In this document: positions 35,292 through 44,276 of the stretch, one piece after another | Layout: each line of letters begins with the position of its first letter | Numbering within the stretch: position 1 is the first letter of the stretch | Assembly: GCF_011320115.1 (NCBI RefSeq) | Contig: NZ_JAANOZ010000001.1 | Coordinates: 186,001 to 250,000 of the forward strand | Length of the DNA stretch: 64,000 nucleotides | Reading direction: 5' to 3' | From: Croceibacterium segetis | Lineage (GTDB): Bacteria > Pseudomonadota > Alphaproteobacteria > Sphingomonadales > Sphingomonadaceae | Position numbers and translations under genes: made by a program | The notes under the pieces: model-generated | Told to the model about the DNA's origin: nothing | Seen by the model: the letters and a program-made list of their open reading frames with translations, nothing else | Database searches by the model: none

Positions 35292-37172
35292 TCAGCCGAC
35301 CAGGCGGGCCGTGGTCTCGCGTCCGTCGCGTTCCTGCGCAAGGAGCATGGCCGCGAGAAAGTCCGGCACCGCGCGGCTGAAGTAGTAGCCCTGGCCGAGC
35401 GTGCAGCCGGCGTTGCGCACCGCTTCGACCTGCTCGATCGTCTCGAGGCCTTCGGCGACGATCTCCATCTCGAGAGTGGAGCCCATCTCGGCCACGGCGC
35501 GGATGATCGCATCGCTCTTCTTGCCGATGTTGGGGCCGGAGACGAAGCTGCGATCGACCTTGATCTTCTTGAACGGGAACTGGTTGATGTAGCCAAGCGA
35601 TGAATAACCCGTGCCGAAGTCGTCGAGTGCGAAGCGGACGCCGTGACCGGCCAGCTCCTCCATGAACCGGGCGGTATGCTCGCTGTCCTCGATGAACAGG
35701 CTCTCTGTCACTTCGAGCTCGAGGCGGTGCGGTGGCAGACCGGCATCGCGGATGGCGTTGAGGATGCCGAGCGCGGCGCCCGGCGCGCGGATCTGGATCG
35801 GCGAGAGGTTGACTGCCACCGTGACGTCATCGGGCCACTGCGCCGCGGCCTTGGCGGCCTGCGCGGTGATCCAGTTGCCGAGCGTGATGATGACGCCGGT
35901 TTCCTCGGCGACGGGGATGAACTCGTCGGGCCGCAACTCGCCCTTCTCGGGATGGAACCAGCGCACCAGCGCCTCGAAAGTTCGGATCTTGCCGGTCTTG
36001 AGGTCGACGATGGGCTGGAAGAAAATCGACAGTTCATCCTTGCGGATCGCGGCGCGCAGCTCGGTCTCGATTTCCTTCTTGCGCACGAGGTCGCGGGTCA
36101 TCGCCGGGTCGAAGAACCTGAGCTGGTTCCGGCCGCCGACCTTGGCGTGATAGAGCGCCAGGTCGGCGCTCTGCATGACCGTTTCGATGTCGGGCCCGTC
36201 GTCGGGCAGCAGCGCCACGCCCATCGAGGCGCCGCAGCCGATGCGATTGCCGTCGATGCGGAACGGGCGCGACAAGTCGCCGATGATCGCGCTGGCCAGC
36301 TGTTCGCACTCACCGCGATCCTGGACGACGCAGGCGGCGATGAACTCGTCGCCGCCAAAACGCGCGATCGTCGCGCTGTCGGGGGCTATGTCGGCGAGGC
36401 GATGGGCGACCTCCGCGAGCACGCCGTCACCGATGGCGTGGCCGAGCGTGTCGTTGACTTCCTTGAAGCGGTCTAGGTCGAGCCAGAACAGCGCCAGCTT
36501 GCAGCCCGCCGGCAGGCGCATCAGCTGTTCTACCAGTTCGTGGTTCAGTCCGGCGCGGTTGAGCAGGCCGGTGACCACGTCGGTGCGTGCCTGGTCGCGC
36601 ATCTGATCGGCCATCTTGGCGCTGGTGTCGGCGGCGATGATCTGCTCGCGCAGGACGTGGAACACGTTGAAGGTGATCGATATCATCCCGAAGATCATGA
36701 ACACCACGATCCCCGCGAGTACATAAAGCCCCGGTCCTCCCAGCGCGAGCGAGACCGCGAGGATCGGCAGGCTCGAAAGCAGCAGCTGGCCGATGGCCAT
36801 CGTCGGTCGGCCGGCGTTGCGTGCGGCGATGCCGACGCCGTAGACCAGGGCATAGCTGGTCGTCAGCAAAGACAAGTGGCTGACATCGCCGACGGCAAGC
36901 GTCAGTCCGGCCGTCAGCCCGACTAGGAAGGCGTAAGTCAGCGCGCCGATCTCGAAGGCGAGTTCGAGCAAGTGCTCGTCGCGCCGGGCGACGCCTTGGT
37001 CGCGCGCCAGCCAGAAGGCCACGACGACGCGGGAAACGGCCACGAGGATCACCGCAGCGGCGCACCAGATGAGGGAAGGCTGGCGAGTGACCAGGGCGGC
37101 GGTGCTGGCCGTGGCGATGCCCGCGAGGGCGCCGTTGGCGAGGCTCGTCGGCTGGGTGTAGAGCGAAACCAC
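35292..37172 (-). CDS. membrane-bound GGDEF-EAL c-di-GMP signalling protein
   Basis: The frame from the GTG at 37172 gives 626 residues. Residues about 10-172 hold five or six membrane helices, a MASE-like sensor. A GGDEF domain follows (active-site GGDEF at 273-277, with LDLDRFKEVND before it), then an EAL domain (Glu400 in TFEALVRWFHP, plus NLSPIQIR, EVTESLF, DDFGTGYSSL and EIVAEGLET). Both catalytic sets look intact, so it could make and degrade cyclic di-GMP. No ribosome-binding site precedes the GTG. The frame is open upstream and an ATC at 37247 has GAGGAG seven bases before it, which would add 25 residues (IKHLNTLFKDYLGGDSRDQL...). The start is therefore uncertain. Confidence 0.9.
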   Translation of the reverse strand: MVSLYTQPTSLANGALAGIATASTAALVTRQPSLIWCAAAVILVAVSRVVVAFWLARDQGVARRDEHLLELAFEIGALTYAFLVGLTAGLTLAVGDVSHLSLLTTSYALVYGVGIAARNAGRPTMAIGQLLLSSLPILAVSLALGGPGLYVLAGIVVFMIFGMISITFNVFHVLREQIIAADTSAKMADQMRDQARTDVVTGLLNRAGLNHELVEQLMRLPAGCKLALFWLDLDRFKEVNDTLGHAIGDGVLAEVAHRLADIAPDSATIARFGGDEFIAACVVQDRGECEQLASAIIGDLSRPFRIDGNRIGCGASMGVALLPDDGPDIETVMQSADLALYHAKVGGRNQLRFFDPAMTRDLVRKKEIETELRAAIRKDELSIFFQPIVDLKTGKIRTFEALVRWFHPEKGELRPDEFIPVAEETGVIITLGNWITAQAAKAAAQWPDDVTVAVNLSPIQIRAPGAALGILNAIRDAGLPPHRLELEVTESLFIEDSEHTARFMEELAGHGVRFALDDFGTGYSSLGYINQFPFKKIKVDRSFVSGPNIGKKSDAIIRAVAEMGSTLEMEIVAEGLETIEQVEAVRNAGCTLGQGYYFSRAVPDFLAAMLLAQERDGRETTARLVG

Positions 37173-37348
37173 CAGCTTGCGGCGGACAAGCTGGTCCCGG
37201 CTGTCGCCGCCAAGGTAATCCTTGAATAGGGTATTCAGGTGCTTGATCGGTCCGCTCCTCGCCCGTGCGGGAGTAGTCCGATAAGGTCACTCAATGGTTA
37301 ATCGCCCCATCACGTGGACACGTGGATAACGGTGCCCGAACGCTCCGC

Positions 37349-37657
37349 TCAGCCGGCGTCCTTGGTACCCGCGGCGAGTTCGCGCGCCAGGCGCCGGTCG
37401 AGAGTGCGGCACACGCCGAGCCACCAGCGATAGGCGTTGCGGTCGCCGGCGAAGAAGGCGGCTTCGGCGCGGCGGCGGGCATGCGAAGCGGCCGCCATGC
37501 CGTGCTCGGCGAAATGGCGCAGCGCGGCGCCCAAGAGGGCATCGTCCGAGTGCGACGCTTCGTTGTCGTTGACCGCCTTCGCGATCGCCGCGCGTGCCCG
37601 CGAACCTGACAGTCTGACGTTCTGGGCCTGGGGCGGGGCGGCGAAGCGGATGCTCAT
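37349..37657 (-). CDS. small protein of unknown function
   Basis: A 102-residue protein starting MSIRFAAPPQAQNVRL. It is Ala/Arg-rich with a central segment DALLGAALRHFAEHGMAAASHARRRAEAAF followed by GDRNAYRWWLGVCRTLDRRLA; I know this Ala/Arg pattern from small conserved sphingomonad proteins of unknown role. It has no signal peptide or membrane helix. It is expressed separately from its neighbours as far as spacing shows (59 bp from the region before the GGDEF-EAL start, 121 bp after the hydrolase). Confidence 0.6.
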   Translation of the reverse strand: MSIRFAAPPQAQNVRLSGSRARAAIAKAVNDNEASHSDDALLGAALRHFAEHGMAAASHARRRAEAAFFAGDRNAYRWWLGVCRTLDRRLARELAAGTKDAG

Positions 37658-37778
37658 TGGGGCGACCGTGCTGTTGGAACGACAGGGCGCAGGGCCCGCT
37701 GACTTCCCTCTAGCGCGGCGCGGCTAAGCGAGTGTTCGGCAGAATGGTTTACCGAATGCGGCCCGCGGTTAACCCTGT

Positions 37779-38912
37779 TCATGGCTGCTGCAACCAGCGC
37801 CCGCTGCGCTCCAACTCCGGAGAGAGGTTGCCGCCTGCGGGGAGATTGTCCGCGCGGAACGGCGCCTCTCCGACTTCGGCCGCGGAGATCGGCGCGCGAG
37901 GCGCCGCCACGGCCCTCAGCGGAACCGTCGCCGCGAAAGCTCGGGCCAGCGCGACCGGATCGGCATCGCTATCCATCGCCGGAGTCAACGCACGCGGATG
38001 GGGCGCTGCGGCCGGTTCGCCGCCGAGATAGGCGGCGCGGAAGGCGGCGCGCTCGCCCGCGATGCCGGGCAAGCGGAAGAAGCGGTGCGCGCCGATGGTC
38101 GCCACGGTCATCAGGCTGTCGGACCATGCCGGATGGACTTGCAGCGTGTGGTAATTGGTTGCCAGCCCGACCGGCGCGTAGACGGCACCGGAAAGCGCCT
38201 CGCGGGCCACGCGGCGAGCGCGGTCCCACCAGAAGGCCGCCGGGCGGCGTGCCAGCGAGCCGTCGCAGGCGAAAGTGAACTGGCAGCCGGTGCTCCGCTC
38301 GGAGCCCTGGAAGACCACGCCGCAGACGGTGTTCGGGTAAGCCGGGTGGGCGACCCTGTTGAGTACGACTTGCGCCACCGCGCGCTGACCGTCGTCCGGC
38401 TCTGTCGCGGCTTCGTAGTAGATCGCCATCGCCAGGCACTGCTCGGCGCGGGCGCGGTCGAGATAATTGCCGGCGGCAAGGAACGGCCGCGCGGCGAGAC
38501 TGGCGGCGTCATCTTCGGCGAATGGGGTGTCATCGGCATCGGAATGGATCAGCGATCCGTAAGCGAACCGCTCATAGGCGGCGGTTTCGAGCGCGGCCGG
38601 GTCGATTGTCGGCGCGCTGGGTGCGGGTGCGGTGGGCCATTCGGCCGCGCTGGCGATCGCCGGGATGAGTATGGCGGCGATGAGCGTCGTCCATCGCCGG
38701 CGCAAACTCCGGCGCTGCTTCGACAGGACCGCTCGGGCGCGCCCCGCGCGGGTCAGCCGCGTGCGGAAATCCAGTGGGCTGGGCTCGTCGAAGGTGGGAA
38801 AGCTGCCGGAAATGGTCGAGTTCCTCGCGAAAAGGCGAGCCCGGCCCGTAACTTGGCGAGCCGAGCGGCGCACTCGCGGAGGCGAGGGCGTCCCGCGGCG
38901 GGACGCGGCCAT
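37779..38912 (-). CDS. SleB-type cell-wall hydrolase
   Basis: A 377-residue protein. The first 70 residues are basic and probably cytoplasmic; residues about 75-90 (TTLIAAILIPAIASA) are a membrane anchor or signal. The Hydrolase_2 (SleB) domain spans about 150-290 with CLAMAIYYEAATEPDDGQRAV, VLNRVAHPAYPNTVCGVVF and CQFTFACDG, including the catalytic Glu of this lytic-transglycosylase-like fold. The family cleaves peptidoglycan; outside spore formers it acts in cell-wall remodelling. The ATG at 38912 is the only plausible start and faces the cobalamin riboswitch, with 63 bp between them. Confidence 0.85.
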   Translation of the reverse strand: MAASRRGTPSPPRVRRSARQVTGRARLFARNSTISGSFPTFDEPSPLDFRTRLTRAGRARAVLSKQRRSLRRRWTTLIAAILIPAIASAAEWPTAPAPSAPTIDPAALETAAYERFAYGSLIHSDADDTPFAEDDAASLAARPFLAAGNYLDRARAEQCLAMAIYYEAATEPDDGQRAVAQVVLNRVAHPAYPNTVCGVVFQGSERSTGCQFTFACDGSLARRPAAFWWDRARRVAREALSGAVYAPVGLATNYHTLQVHPAWSDSLMTVATIGAHRFFRLPGIAGERAAFRAAYLGGEPAAAPHPRALTPAMDSDADPVALARAFAATVPLRAVAAPRAPISAAEVGEAPFRADNLPAGGNLSPELERSGRWLQQP

Positions 38913-38974
38913 GCGAGAGGTTAACGCGGCGCGCGATTGCGCCCGGCGCGGGGCCCGCCTATAGGCCGGCGGGT

Positions 38975-39150
38975 GTCACGGATCGCCCGGGTGGCCGGGC
39001 CGGCGGGTGCAAACTCGCCGAGGGAATCGGGTCGAAATCCCGAACTGCCCCCGCAACTGTGGCCGGGGAGCTTTGCGCCGTCAAAGCCACTGGGCAACCG
39101 GGAAGGCAGGCGCAACGGCGGCGATCCGGCGAGTCAGGAAACCTGCCCGT
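38975..39150 (+). promoter_or_regulatory. cobalamin riboswitch (leader of btuB)
   Basis: The sequence shows the cobalamin aptamer elements in order: a closing stem (CGGATCG at 38979-38985 with CGATCCG at 39122-39128), the conserved core CCCCGCAACTGT near 39049-39060, GCCACTGGG near 39086, CCGGGAAGGC near 39098, and the B12 box AGTCAGGAAACCTGCC at 39132-39147. Bound adenosyl- or methylcobalamin normally switches off the following gene. About 105 bp remain to the btuB start, room for the expression platform; I cannot decide whether it works on transcription or translation. Confidence 0.93.
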
Positions 39151-39255
39151 GACGTCGTTCCGCGCCGGGCGGGGTGTACCGGAAGCAAGCGTAGGACGGC
39201 CTCACACGGGGCTTTCCCGCCACGAGCGACGTGTTCGCAACTGGTGGGAGGTATA

Positions 39256-41115
39256 GTGTCCAAATATCTGATTTTCGGCTTATCGTTCGCTACTTCCACT
39301 CCCGCCGTTGCGCAGGACCGGGAGGAGATCACCATTACCGCCACCGGCGCGCCGATCGATGTCGAAGACACGGGGCAGCCGGTGACGCTGATCGGCCGCG
39401 ACGAGATCGACGCAGTCCAGGGGGCCGACCTGACTCGCGTGCTCGCTCGCGCACCGGGAGTGACCTTCAGCCGCAACGGCGCGCCCGGCAGCTTCACCGG
39501 CGTGCGGGTGCGTGGGGCCGAAGCCGAGCAGCTGCTGGTGCTGATAGACGGCGTGCGCGTTGCCGATCCCTCGGCGCCCGGCGGGGGGTTCGATTTCGGC
39601 AACCTGCTGGCCGGAAACATCGGCAAGATCGACCTGCTGCGCAGTTCGAACAGCACGATCTGGGGTTCTGACGCCATCGGCGGCGTGCTCGCGATCAGCA
39701 CTCGCAGCGAGCAAGGGATCCAGGCGAGCGGCGAGTACGGCGCGCGTGATACCGCCTTCGGGACGGTGTCGGGTGGTGTGGGCGGCGACCGCGCATCGCT
39801 CGCCGGCGCGGCGAGCTGGTACCTCAGCGACGGCTTCTCAAGCGCGGCGGGCGGCAGCGAGCCCGACGGCTTCGAAGAATGGGATGTCAGCGCCCAGAGC
39901 CGCGTGGCCGTGACGTCTGCGCTCTCCGCTTTCGTTCGCGGCCGTTACGCCAAAGGGCGGCTCGACCTCGACGGCTTCCCGGCGCCCGATTTCGTGCTCG
40001 CCGACACCGACGAAACGCAGCGCACGCGCCAATGGTCGGGCGCCGCGGGCGCGACGTATGACGCTTCGGCTCTGCACCTGACGGCCGCCTACTCGGTTGC
40101 CGGCACCGTCCGCCGTACCTTCGACCCGACGCTGGGCACAGCACCGACATTCACCAGCGAAGGCCATGGCGGGCGCGTCGACGTCACCGGCGAATGGCGC
40201 CCGACCGAGGCTCTCCGGTTCAATTTCGGCGGCGATTACAAGCGCACCCGGCTCGAAACGCTGTTCGATGCCGCCGAGCGCACGCATGCCGAGGGGGTCT
40301 ATGCCCAGATCGGCATCGAAACCGGCAAGCTCTCGGCGCATGCCGGCGCGCGGCGCGACGACCACGCTCGTTTCGGCGGCGCGACCAGCTTCGGTGCCGA
40401 CGTCAGCTATGCCCTTACGCCCGACCTGCGCCTGCGCGCCTCGGCCGGCGAGGGGTTCAAGGCGCCGACGCTGTTCCAGCTCCTCTCCGATTACGGCAAC
40501 ACCGCGCTGCGCCCCGAACGCAGCACCAGCGTCGACCTCGCGCTCGCCTGGCGCCAGCGCAACGCGCTGCCTTATGCTTCGGCGACCGCTTTCCGCCGCG
40601 ACAGCGACAACCTGATCGACTTCGTCTCGTGTTTCGGCACGGCGAGCGGGATTTGCGCCAACCGCCCGTTCGGGACTTACGACAACGTCGGGCGCGTGCG
40701 TGCACAAGGCGTCGAGATCGAGGCGGGGGCCGAGCTGTCGCCGGGCCTGTCAGTCCGGCTCGCCTACAGCCTGGTCGATACCGAGAACCGCACGCCGGGC
40801 TCGCCGAACCGCGGCAATGCGCTGGCTCGCCGTCCCCGCCACACGCTGTCGCTCGGTGGCGAATGGCAGGTCGTCCAACGCGGCCCCTCGCTCGGTGCCG
40901 ACTTGCGCCTGGTCTCGAAGAGCTTCGATGACGCCGCGAACACGGTTCCGTTGGGATCTTACGCCGTGCTCGACCTCACCGCGCGCTGGCCGGTGAGCGA
41001 GCGGGTCGAGATATTCGGCCGGATCGAGAACGCGGCGAACGAACGCTACCAGACCGCCGCCGGCTACGCCTCGGCACCGCGCGGCGCCTTCCTTGGGGCG
41101 AGGATGAGGGTGTGA
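39256..41115 (+). CDS. btuB: TonB-dependent cobalamin receptor
   Basis: A 619-residue outer-membrane receptor. The start is GTG at 39256 behind GGGAGG. Residues 1-20 are a signal peptide (MSKYLIFGLSFATSTPAVAQ). The TonB-box-like EEITITATG is at the mature N-terminus, the plug domain covers about 40-150 (LTRVLARAPGVTFSRNGAPG, LIDGVRVADP), and the rest is a 22-strand barrel with the final strand ending in Arg-Val. Its place behind the cobalamin riboswitch and before btuFCD identifies vitamin B12 as the substrate. Similar receptors elsewhere carry siderophores, but the context argues against that. Its TGA overlaps btuF. Confidence 0.95.
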   Translation: MSKYLIFGLSFATSTPAVAQDREEITITATGAPIDVEDTGQPVTLIGRDEIDAVQGADLTRVLARAPGVTFSRNGAPGSFTGVRVRGAEAEQLLVLIDGVRVADPSAPGGGFDFGNLLAGNIGKIDLLRSSNSTIWGSDAIGGVLAISTRSEQGIQASGEYGARDTAFGTVSGGVGGDRASLAGAASWYLSDGFSSAAGGSEPDGFEEWDVSAQSRVAVTSALSAFVRGRYAKGRLDLDGFPAPDFVLADTDETQRTRQWSGAAGATYDASALHLTAAYSVAGTVRRTFDPTLGTAPTFTSEGHGGRVDVTGEWRPTEALRFNFGGDYKRTRLETLFDAAERTHAEGVYAQIGIETGKLSAHAGARRDDHARFGGATSFGADVSYALTPDLRLRASAGEGFKAPTLFQLLSDYGNTALRPERSTSVDLALAWRQRNALPYASATAFRRDSDNLIDFVSCFGTASGICANRPFGTYDNVGRVRAQGVEIEAGAELSPGLSVRLAYSLVDTENRTPGSPNRGNALARRPRHTLSLGGEWQVVQRGPSLGADLRLVSKSFDDAANTVPLGSYAVLDLTARWPVSERVEIFGRIENAANERYQTAAGYASAPRGAFLGARMRV

Positions 41116-41921
41116 GGCAGCCGCTCGCCTTAGCGGTACTGGCATTGGCGGCGTGTGTGCCGGCGGCCGCTCCGCGCGCTCGCGGCGGCCACCCAACAAT
41201 CGTCAGCCTCAATCCCTGCACCGACGCGATCCTCGCCGAGGTCACCGCGCCGGGGCAGCTTCTGGCGATCTCGCATTACAGCCACGACCCGCGCGGCAGC
41301 TCGATGCCGCTGGCCGAGGCGCGGCGCTTCCGCGCTACCGGCGGGACGGTGGAGGAAGTGCTGGCGCTCAAGCCCGACATTGTTGTCACCGGCGGGTTTC
41401 TCGATCCAGCCGCCGCGCAGGCGTTCGGCCGCCTCGGCGTGCGTGTCGAGACGGTCGGGATCGCGACCACCGTCGCCGAAAGCGCGGCGCAAGTGCGGCA
41501 ATTGGCCACGCTCACCGGCGAACCGGCGCGAGGCGAGGCCCTGGCCCGGCGCATCGAGAGAGCGGCCACCGCCGCGCACCGCTCGGGACCACCGGTGACG
41601 GCGCTGGTATGGCAGGAGGGCGGCCTGGTTCCCGGGTCTCGAACGCTCGTCGCCGACCTGCTCGGCAACAGCGGCTTCATCAGCCAGTCGGCCGCGCGCG
41701 GGCTGCGGCAGGGAGCCTACCTGCCGCTCGAGCAAGTGCTCGCCGACCCGCCGCGCCTGGTGATCGCCGCCGGTGACGAACGCATGCAGCGCCACAGGGC
41801 GCTGCGCCGTTTGCGCGGGGTGCGTTATGCCTCGCTCGAGCCGAACCTGCTGTATTGCGGCGGACCGACGATCCTGCGGCTGGCGGCAAGGCTGGCGGCG
41901 CTCAGGGATACGCTATCGTGA
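41112..41921 (+). CDS. btuF: cobalamin ABC transporter substrate-binding lipoprotein
   Basis: A 269-residue protein with GTG start overlapping the btuB stop (GTGA). The N-terminus has the lipobox LALAAC with Cys15, so a lipoprotein is likely. The fold is the helical-backbone metal/cobalamin-binding type: IVSLNPCTDAILAEV, EEVLALKPDIVVTGGF and LLGNSGF. It would pass B12 from BtuB to BtuCD in the periplasm. Two oddities are few charged residues in the binding cleft and a short C-terminus, but length fits the family. The role follows from homology type plus context. Confidence 0.9.
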   Translation: MRQPLALAVLALAACVPAAAPRARGGHPTIVSLNPCTDAILAEVTAPGQLLAISHYSHDPRGSSMPLAEARRFRATGGTVEEVLALKPDIVVTGGFLDPAAAQAFGRLGVRVETVGIATTVAESAAQVRQLATLTGEPARGEALARRIERAATAAHRSGPPVTALVWQEGGLVPGSRTLVADLLGNSGFISQSAARGLRQGAYLPLEQVLADPPRLVIAAGDERMQRHRALRRLRGVRYASLEPNLLYCGGPTILRLAARLAALRDTLS

Positions 41922-42871
41922 CCCGACCCATCCCCCTCCTGCTCATCTCGCTCGCCGTCGCGATACCGCTGTCGCTGCTCGCCGGGCGCGTGTGGCTCGA
42001 TCCCTGGACGACGCCGAACGCTGCGGTGATCCTCGGCGAGTTGCGGCTGCCGCGCGCACTCCTGGCGGTGACGATCGGCGGCGGGCTCGGCGCGGCGGGG
42101 GCGGCGATGCAGGGGTACTTGCGCAACCCGCTCGCCGATCCCGGGCTGTTCGGCATCGCCCCCGGGGCGGCGCTCGGTGCGGTGGTCAGCCTGCTGCTCG
42201 GCTATGCCGCGAGCGCCTGGTTGCTGCCGCTGTTCGCGCTCGCCGGAGCGGGCGGGGCGATGCTGCTGCTGGCGCTGATCGCCGGGCGCGCGGGCGGAAT
42301 CGCGCTGTTTACGCTCGCCGGGATGATGATCGCCAGTCTCGCCGGCGCGCTGACCAGCCTCGCCATCAGCCTCGCGCCCAACGCCTTCGCGACCAGTGAG
42401 ATCGTCGTATGGCTGATGGGCGCGCTGACCGACCGCGGCTGGCCCGACGTGTGGCTGGCGGCGCCGCTGACGCTGGCCGGGATCGTCCTGCTGCGCCTCG
42501 CCGGCCGCGGGCTCGATGCGCTCACGCTGGGCGAAGCGGCGGCACGGTCGCTAGGCATCTCGCCCGGGCGGTTGCAGGCGCTCCTGGTCGTGGGAGTAGG
42601 ATTGACCGTCGGCAGCGGCGTGGCGGTCGCCGGCGTGATCGGTTTCGTCGGTCTGATGGTTCCCCACCTCGTGCGCCCGCTGACCGACAGGCGACCGAGC
42701 GCGCTGATCGTGCCGAGCGCGCTTGCGGGCGCGCTGCTGGTGCTGGTGGCCGACTGCCTGTGCCGGATTCTCCCGCTGGTCACCGAGCTCAGGCTTGGCA
42801 TTGCGCTGAGCCTGATCGGGGCGCCGTTTTTCCTTCACCTGCTCCTCAAGATGCGGCGGGAGGCGGTGTGA
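41918..42871 (+). CDS. btuC: cobalamin ABC transporter permease
   Basis: A 317-residue permease of the FecCD/BtuC family, with about nine to ten membrane helices. The GTG at 41918 overlaps the btuF stop (GTGA). Typical motifs are GAAGAAMQGYLRNPLADPGLFG near the start, TLAGMMIASLAGALTSLAI, and the C-terminal FVGLMVPHLVRPL with LCRILPLVTELRLGIALSLIGAPFF. It forms the channel with BtuD. Its TGA overlaps the btuD ATG by one base. Confidence 0.95.
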   Translation: MTRPIPLLLISLAVAIPLSLLAGRVWLDPWTTPNAAVILGELRLPRALLAVTIGGGLGAAGAAMQGYLRNPLADPGLFGIAPGAALGAVVSLLLGYAASAWLLPLFALAGAGGAMLLLALIAGRAGGIALFTLAGMMIASLAGALTSLAISLAPNAFATSEIVVWLMGALTDRGWPDVWLAAPLTLAGIVLLRLAGRGLDALTLGEAAARSLGISPGRLQALLVVGVGLTVGSGVAVAGVIGFVGLMVPHLVRPLTDRRPSALIVPSALAGALLVLVADCLCRILPLVTELRLGIALSLIGAPFFLHLLLKMRREAV

Positions 42872-43644
42872 TGCTCGAAGCCCGGGACCTCATGCTGGCC
42901 GGTCGCCTCGATGGCGTCAGTGCGGCGTTGCGGCCCGGCGAGATCACCGCGATCTGCGGCCCCAATGGGGCGGGCAAGTCGAGCCTGCTCCAATGCCTGG
43001 CCGGGCTGCTGGCGCCCGGGAGCGGCGACGTCAGGCTCGACGACACCGCACTGGGCCGAATTCCCGCTCGCCAGCGGGCGCAGGCGATCGGCTACCTGCC
43101 GCAATCGGGCGAGGTCGCGTGGGACTTGTCGGTCCGCAATCTCGTCGCGCTCGGCCGTTTGCCGCACGGCGATGGCGGCGAGGCGCAGATCGACGCCGCG
43201 CTGGCGGCGCTCGACCTCGAAATACTCTCAACTAGGCCGGTCAGCACTTTGTCAGGAGGGGAAAAAGCCCGCGTGCTGCTGGCGCGGGTCCTGGCCGGCG
43301 ACCCGCACTGGATTCTCGCCGACGAACCTCTTGCGGCGCTCGATCTCGGCCACCAGCTCGCCCTGATCGGGCACTTGCGCCAGGCGGCGGAGGCCGGGGC
43401 CGGCGTCGTCTTGGTGCTTCACGATCTGGCGCTCGCGATGAACCACGCAAGCCGGGTGCTCGTGCTGGAACAGGGCCGCGTGGCCGCCGATGGCCCGCCC
43501 GAAACCGCGCTCGACCCCATGCTGATCGAACGCGTGTGGGGGGTGCCCGCGCGCTGGCTGGGAGAGCCGGGCGCCCGGGCCCTGGTGGCGGACGATCAGG
43601 CGGCCAGCGCCGCTGGTGCGGGCAGCTCGCGCGGATCGGCGTAG
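42871..43644 (+). CDS. btuD: cobalamin ABC transporter ATPase
   Basis: A 257-residue ATPase. The ATG at 42871 has GGGAGG eight bases before it. Walker A is GPNGAGKS (residues 30-37), the Q-loop lies at YLPQSGEVAW, the signature is LSGGE, Walker B is HWILADEP, and the H-loop is VLHDL. It drives BtuC. The last 49 bp overlap, on the opposite strand, the end of the lysozyme gene; the C-terminal 25 residues (VADDQAASAAGAGSSRGSA) are beyond the conserved part of the ATPase, so the overlap costs no essential segment. Confidence 0.95.
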   Translation: MLEARDLMLAGRLDGVSAALRPGEITAICGPNGAGKSSLLQCLAGLLAPGSGDVRLDDTALGRIPARQRAQAIGYLPQSGEVAWDLSVRNLVALGRLPHGDGGEAQIDAALAALDLEILSTRPVSTLSGGEKARVLLARVLAGDPHWILADEPLAALDLGHQLALIGHLRQAAEAGAGVVLVLHDLALAMNHASRVLVLEQGRVAADGPPETALDPMLIERVWGVPARWLGEPGARALVADDQAASAAGAGSSRGSA

Positions 43645-44276
43645 CTCGCGTTGAGGAAGATGTTTTCGCGCCGCACGCTGCGATAGACCAGGCCCCGCGC
43701 CACTTGTCCCGCGGCGTGGCGGTAATCGAGCTCGGCGGCGATCGCGTCGTAATCGCGCGCGGTGATCGCCGCGTTGAGGCCGGGACTGCGCTCTGCCGAC
43801 AAGTTGCCTTCCCCGACGTTGAAGACGAGATCGACCAGCGCGTCGAATTCGTTCTGGGCCAGCGGCAGGTCGCCGGCCAGGCGCCGGACCACGTGTTGTG
43901 CTTCGGCGATGTCGCGTTCGAGGAAGTCGATCACCTGGTCGCGGCTGACGCGATCGCCGATCTCGAGATGGTCGGCGGCGGTGACGAGGTGGCCCACGCC
44001 GACAGTCGGGTAGCCGGCGACGTCGATGTAGACGGTGCGCCGCGCGCCTTCCTCCTGGATCATCGCCTCGAGCAAGTCGTCGCTCGCCTGGAGCAGGGCT
44101 GCCGGTCTGCGCCGTTCGACTTTCTTGAATAGCGGCGGCGCCGGGATGGGCGCCGGCATCGCGGCAGTACCGAGCCCCATCATCCCCACCGATAGCGCCA
44201 GCGCCGCCTTGCGCCGCCGCGCTCGCGCGCCTGGGCGGCCGCGCCGCTCCTGCTTCGCCTGGTGACGTTCGCGCAT
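43596..44276 (-). CDS. GH24 (T4-type) lysozyme with membrane anchor
   Basis: A 226-residue protein. Residues 1-24 are strongly basic; a short hydrophobic segment (about 24-48, AALALSVGMMGLGTAAMPAPIP) could be a signal-arrest or membrane anchor. The catalytic domain has EEGARRTVYIDVAGYPTVGVGH: Glu76, Asp85 and Thr91 keep the 9- and 6-residue spacing of the Glu11-Asp20-Thr26 triad of phage T4 lysozyme. FNVGEGNLSAERSPGLN is also typical. It would hydrolyse peptidoglycan glycans. No other phage genes surround it, so it looks like a chromosomal enzyme of old phage origin. It overlaps the end of btuD. Confidence 0.9.
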   Translation of the reverse strand: MRERHQAKQERRGRPGARARRRKAALALSVGMMGLGTAAMPAPIPAPPLFKKVERRRPAALLQASDDLLEAMIQEEGARRTVYIDVAGYPTVGVGHLVTAADHLEIGDRVSRDQVIDFLERDIAEAQHVVRRLAGDLPLAQNEFDALVDLVFNVGEGNLSAERSPGLNAAITARDYDAIAAELDYRHAAGQVARGLVYRSVRRENIFLNASYADPRELPAPAALAA

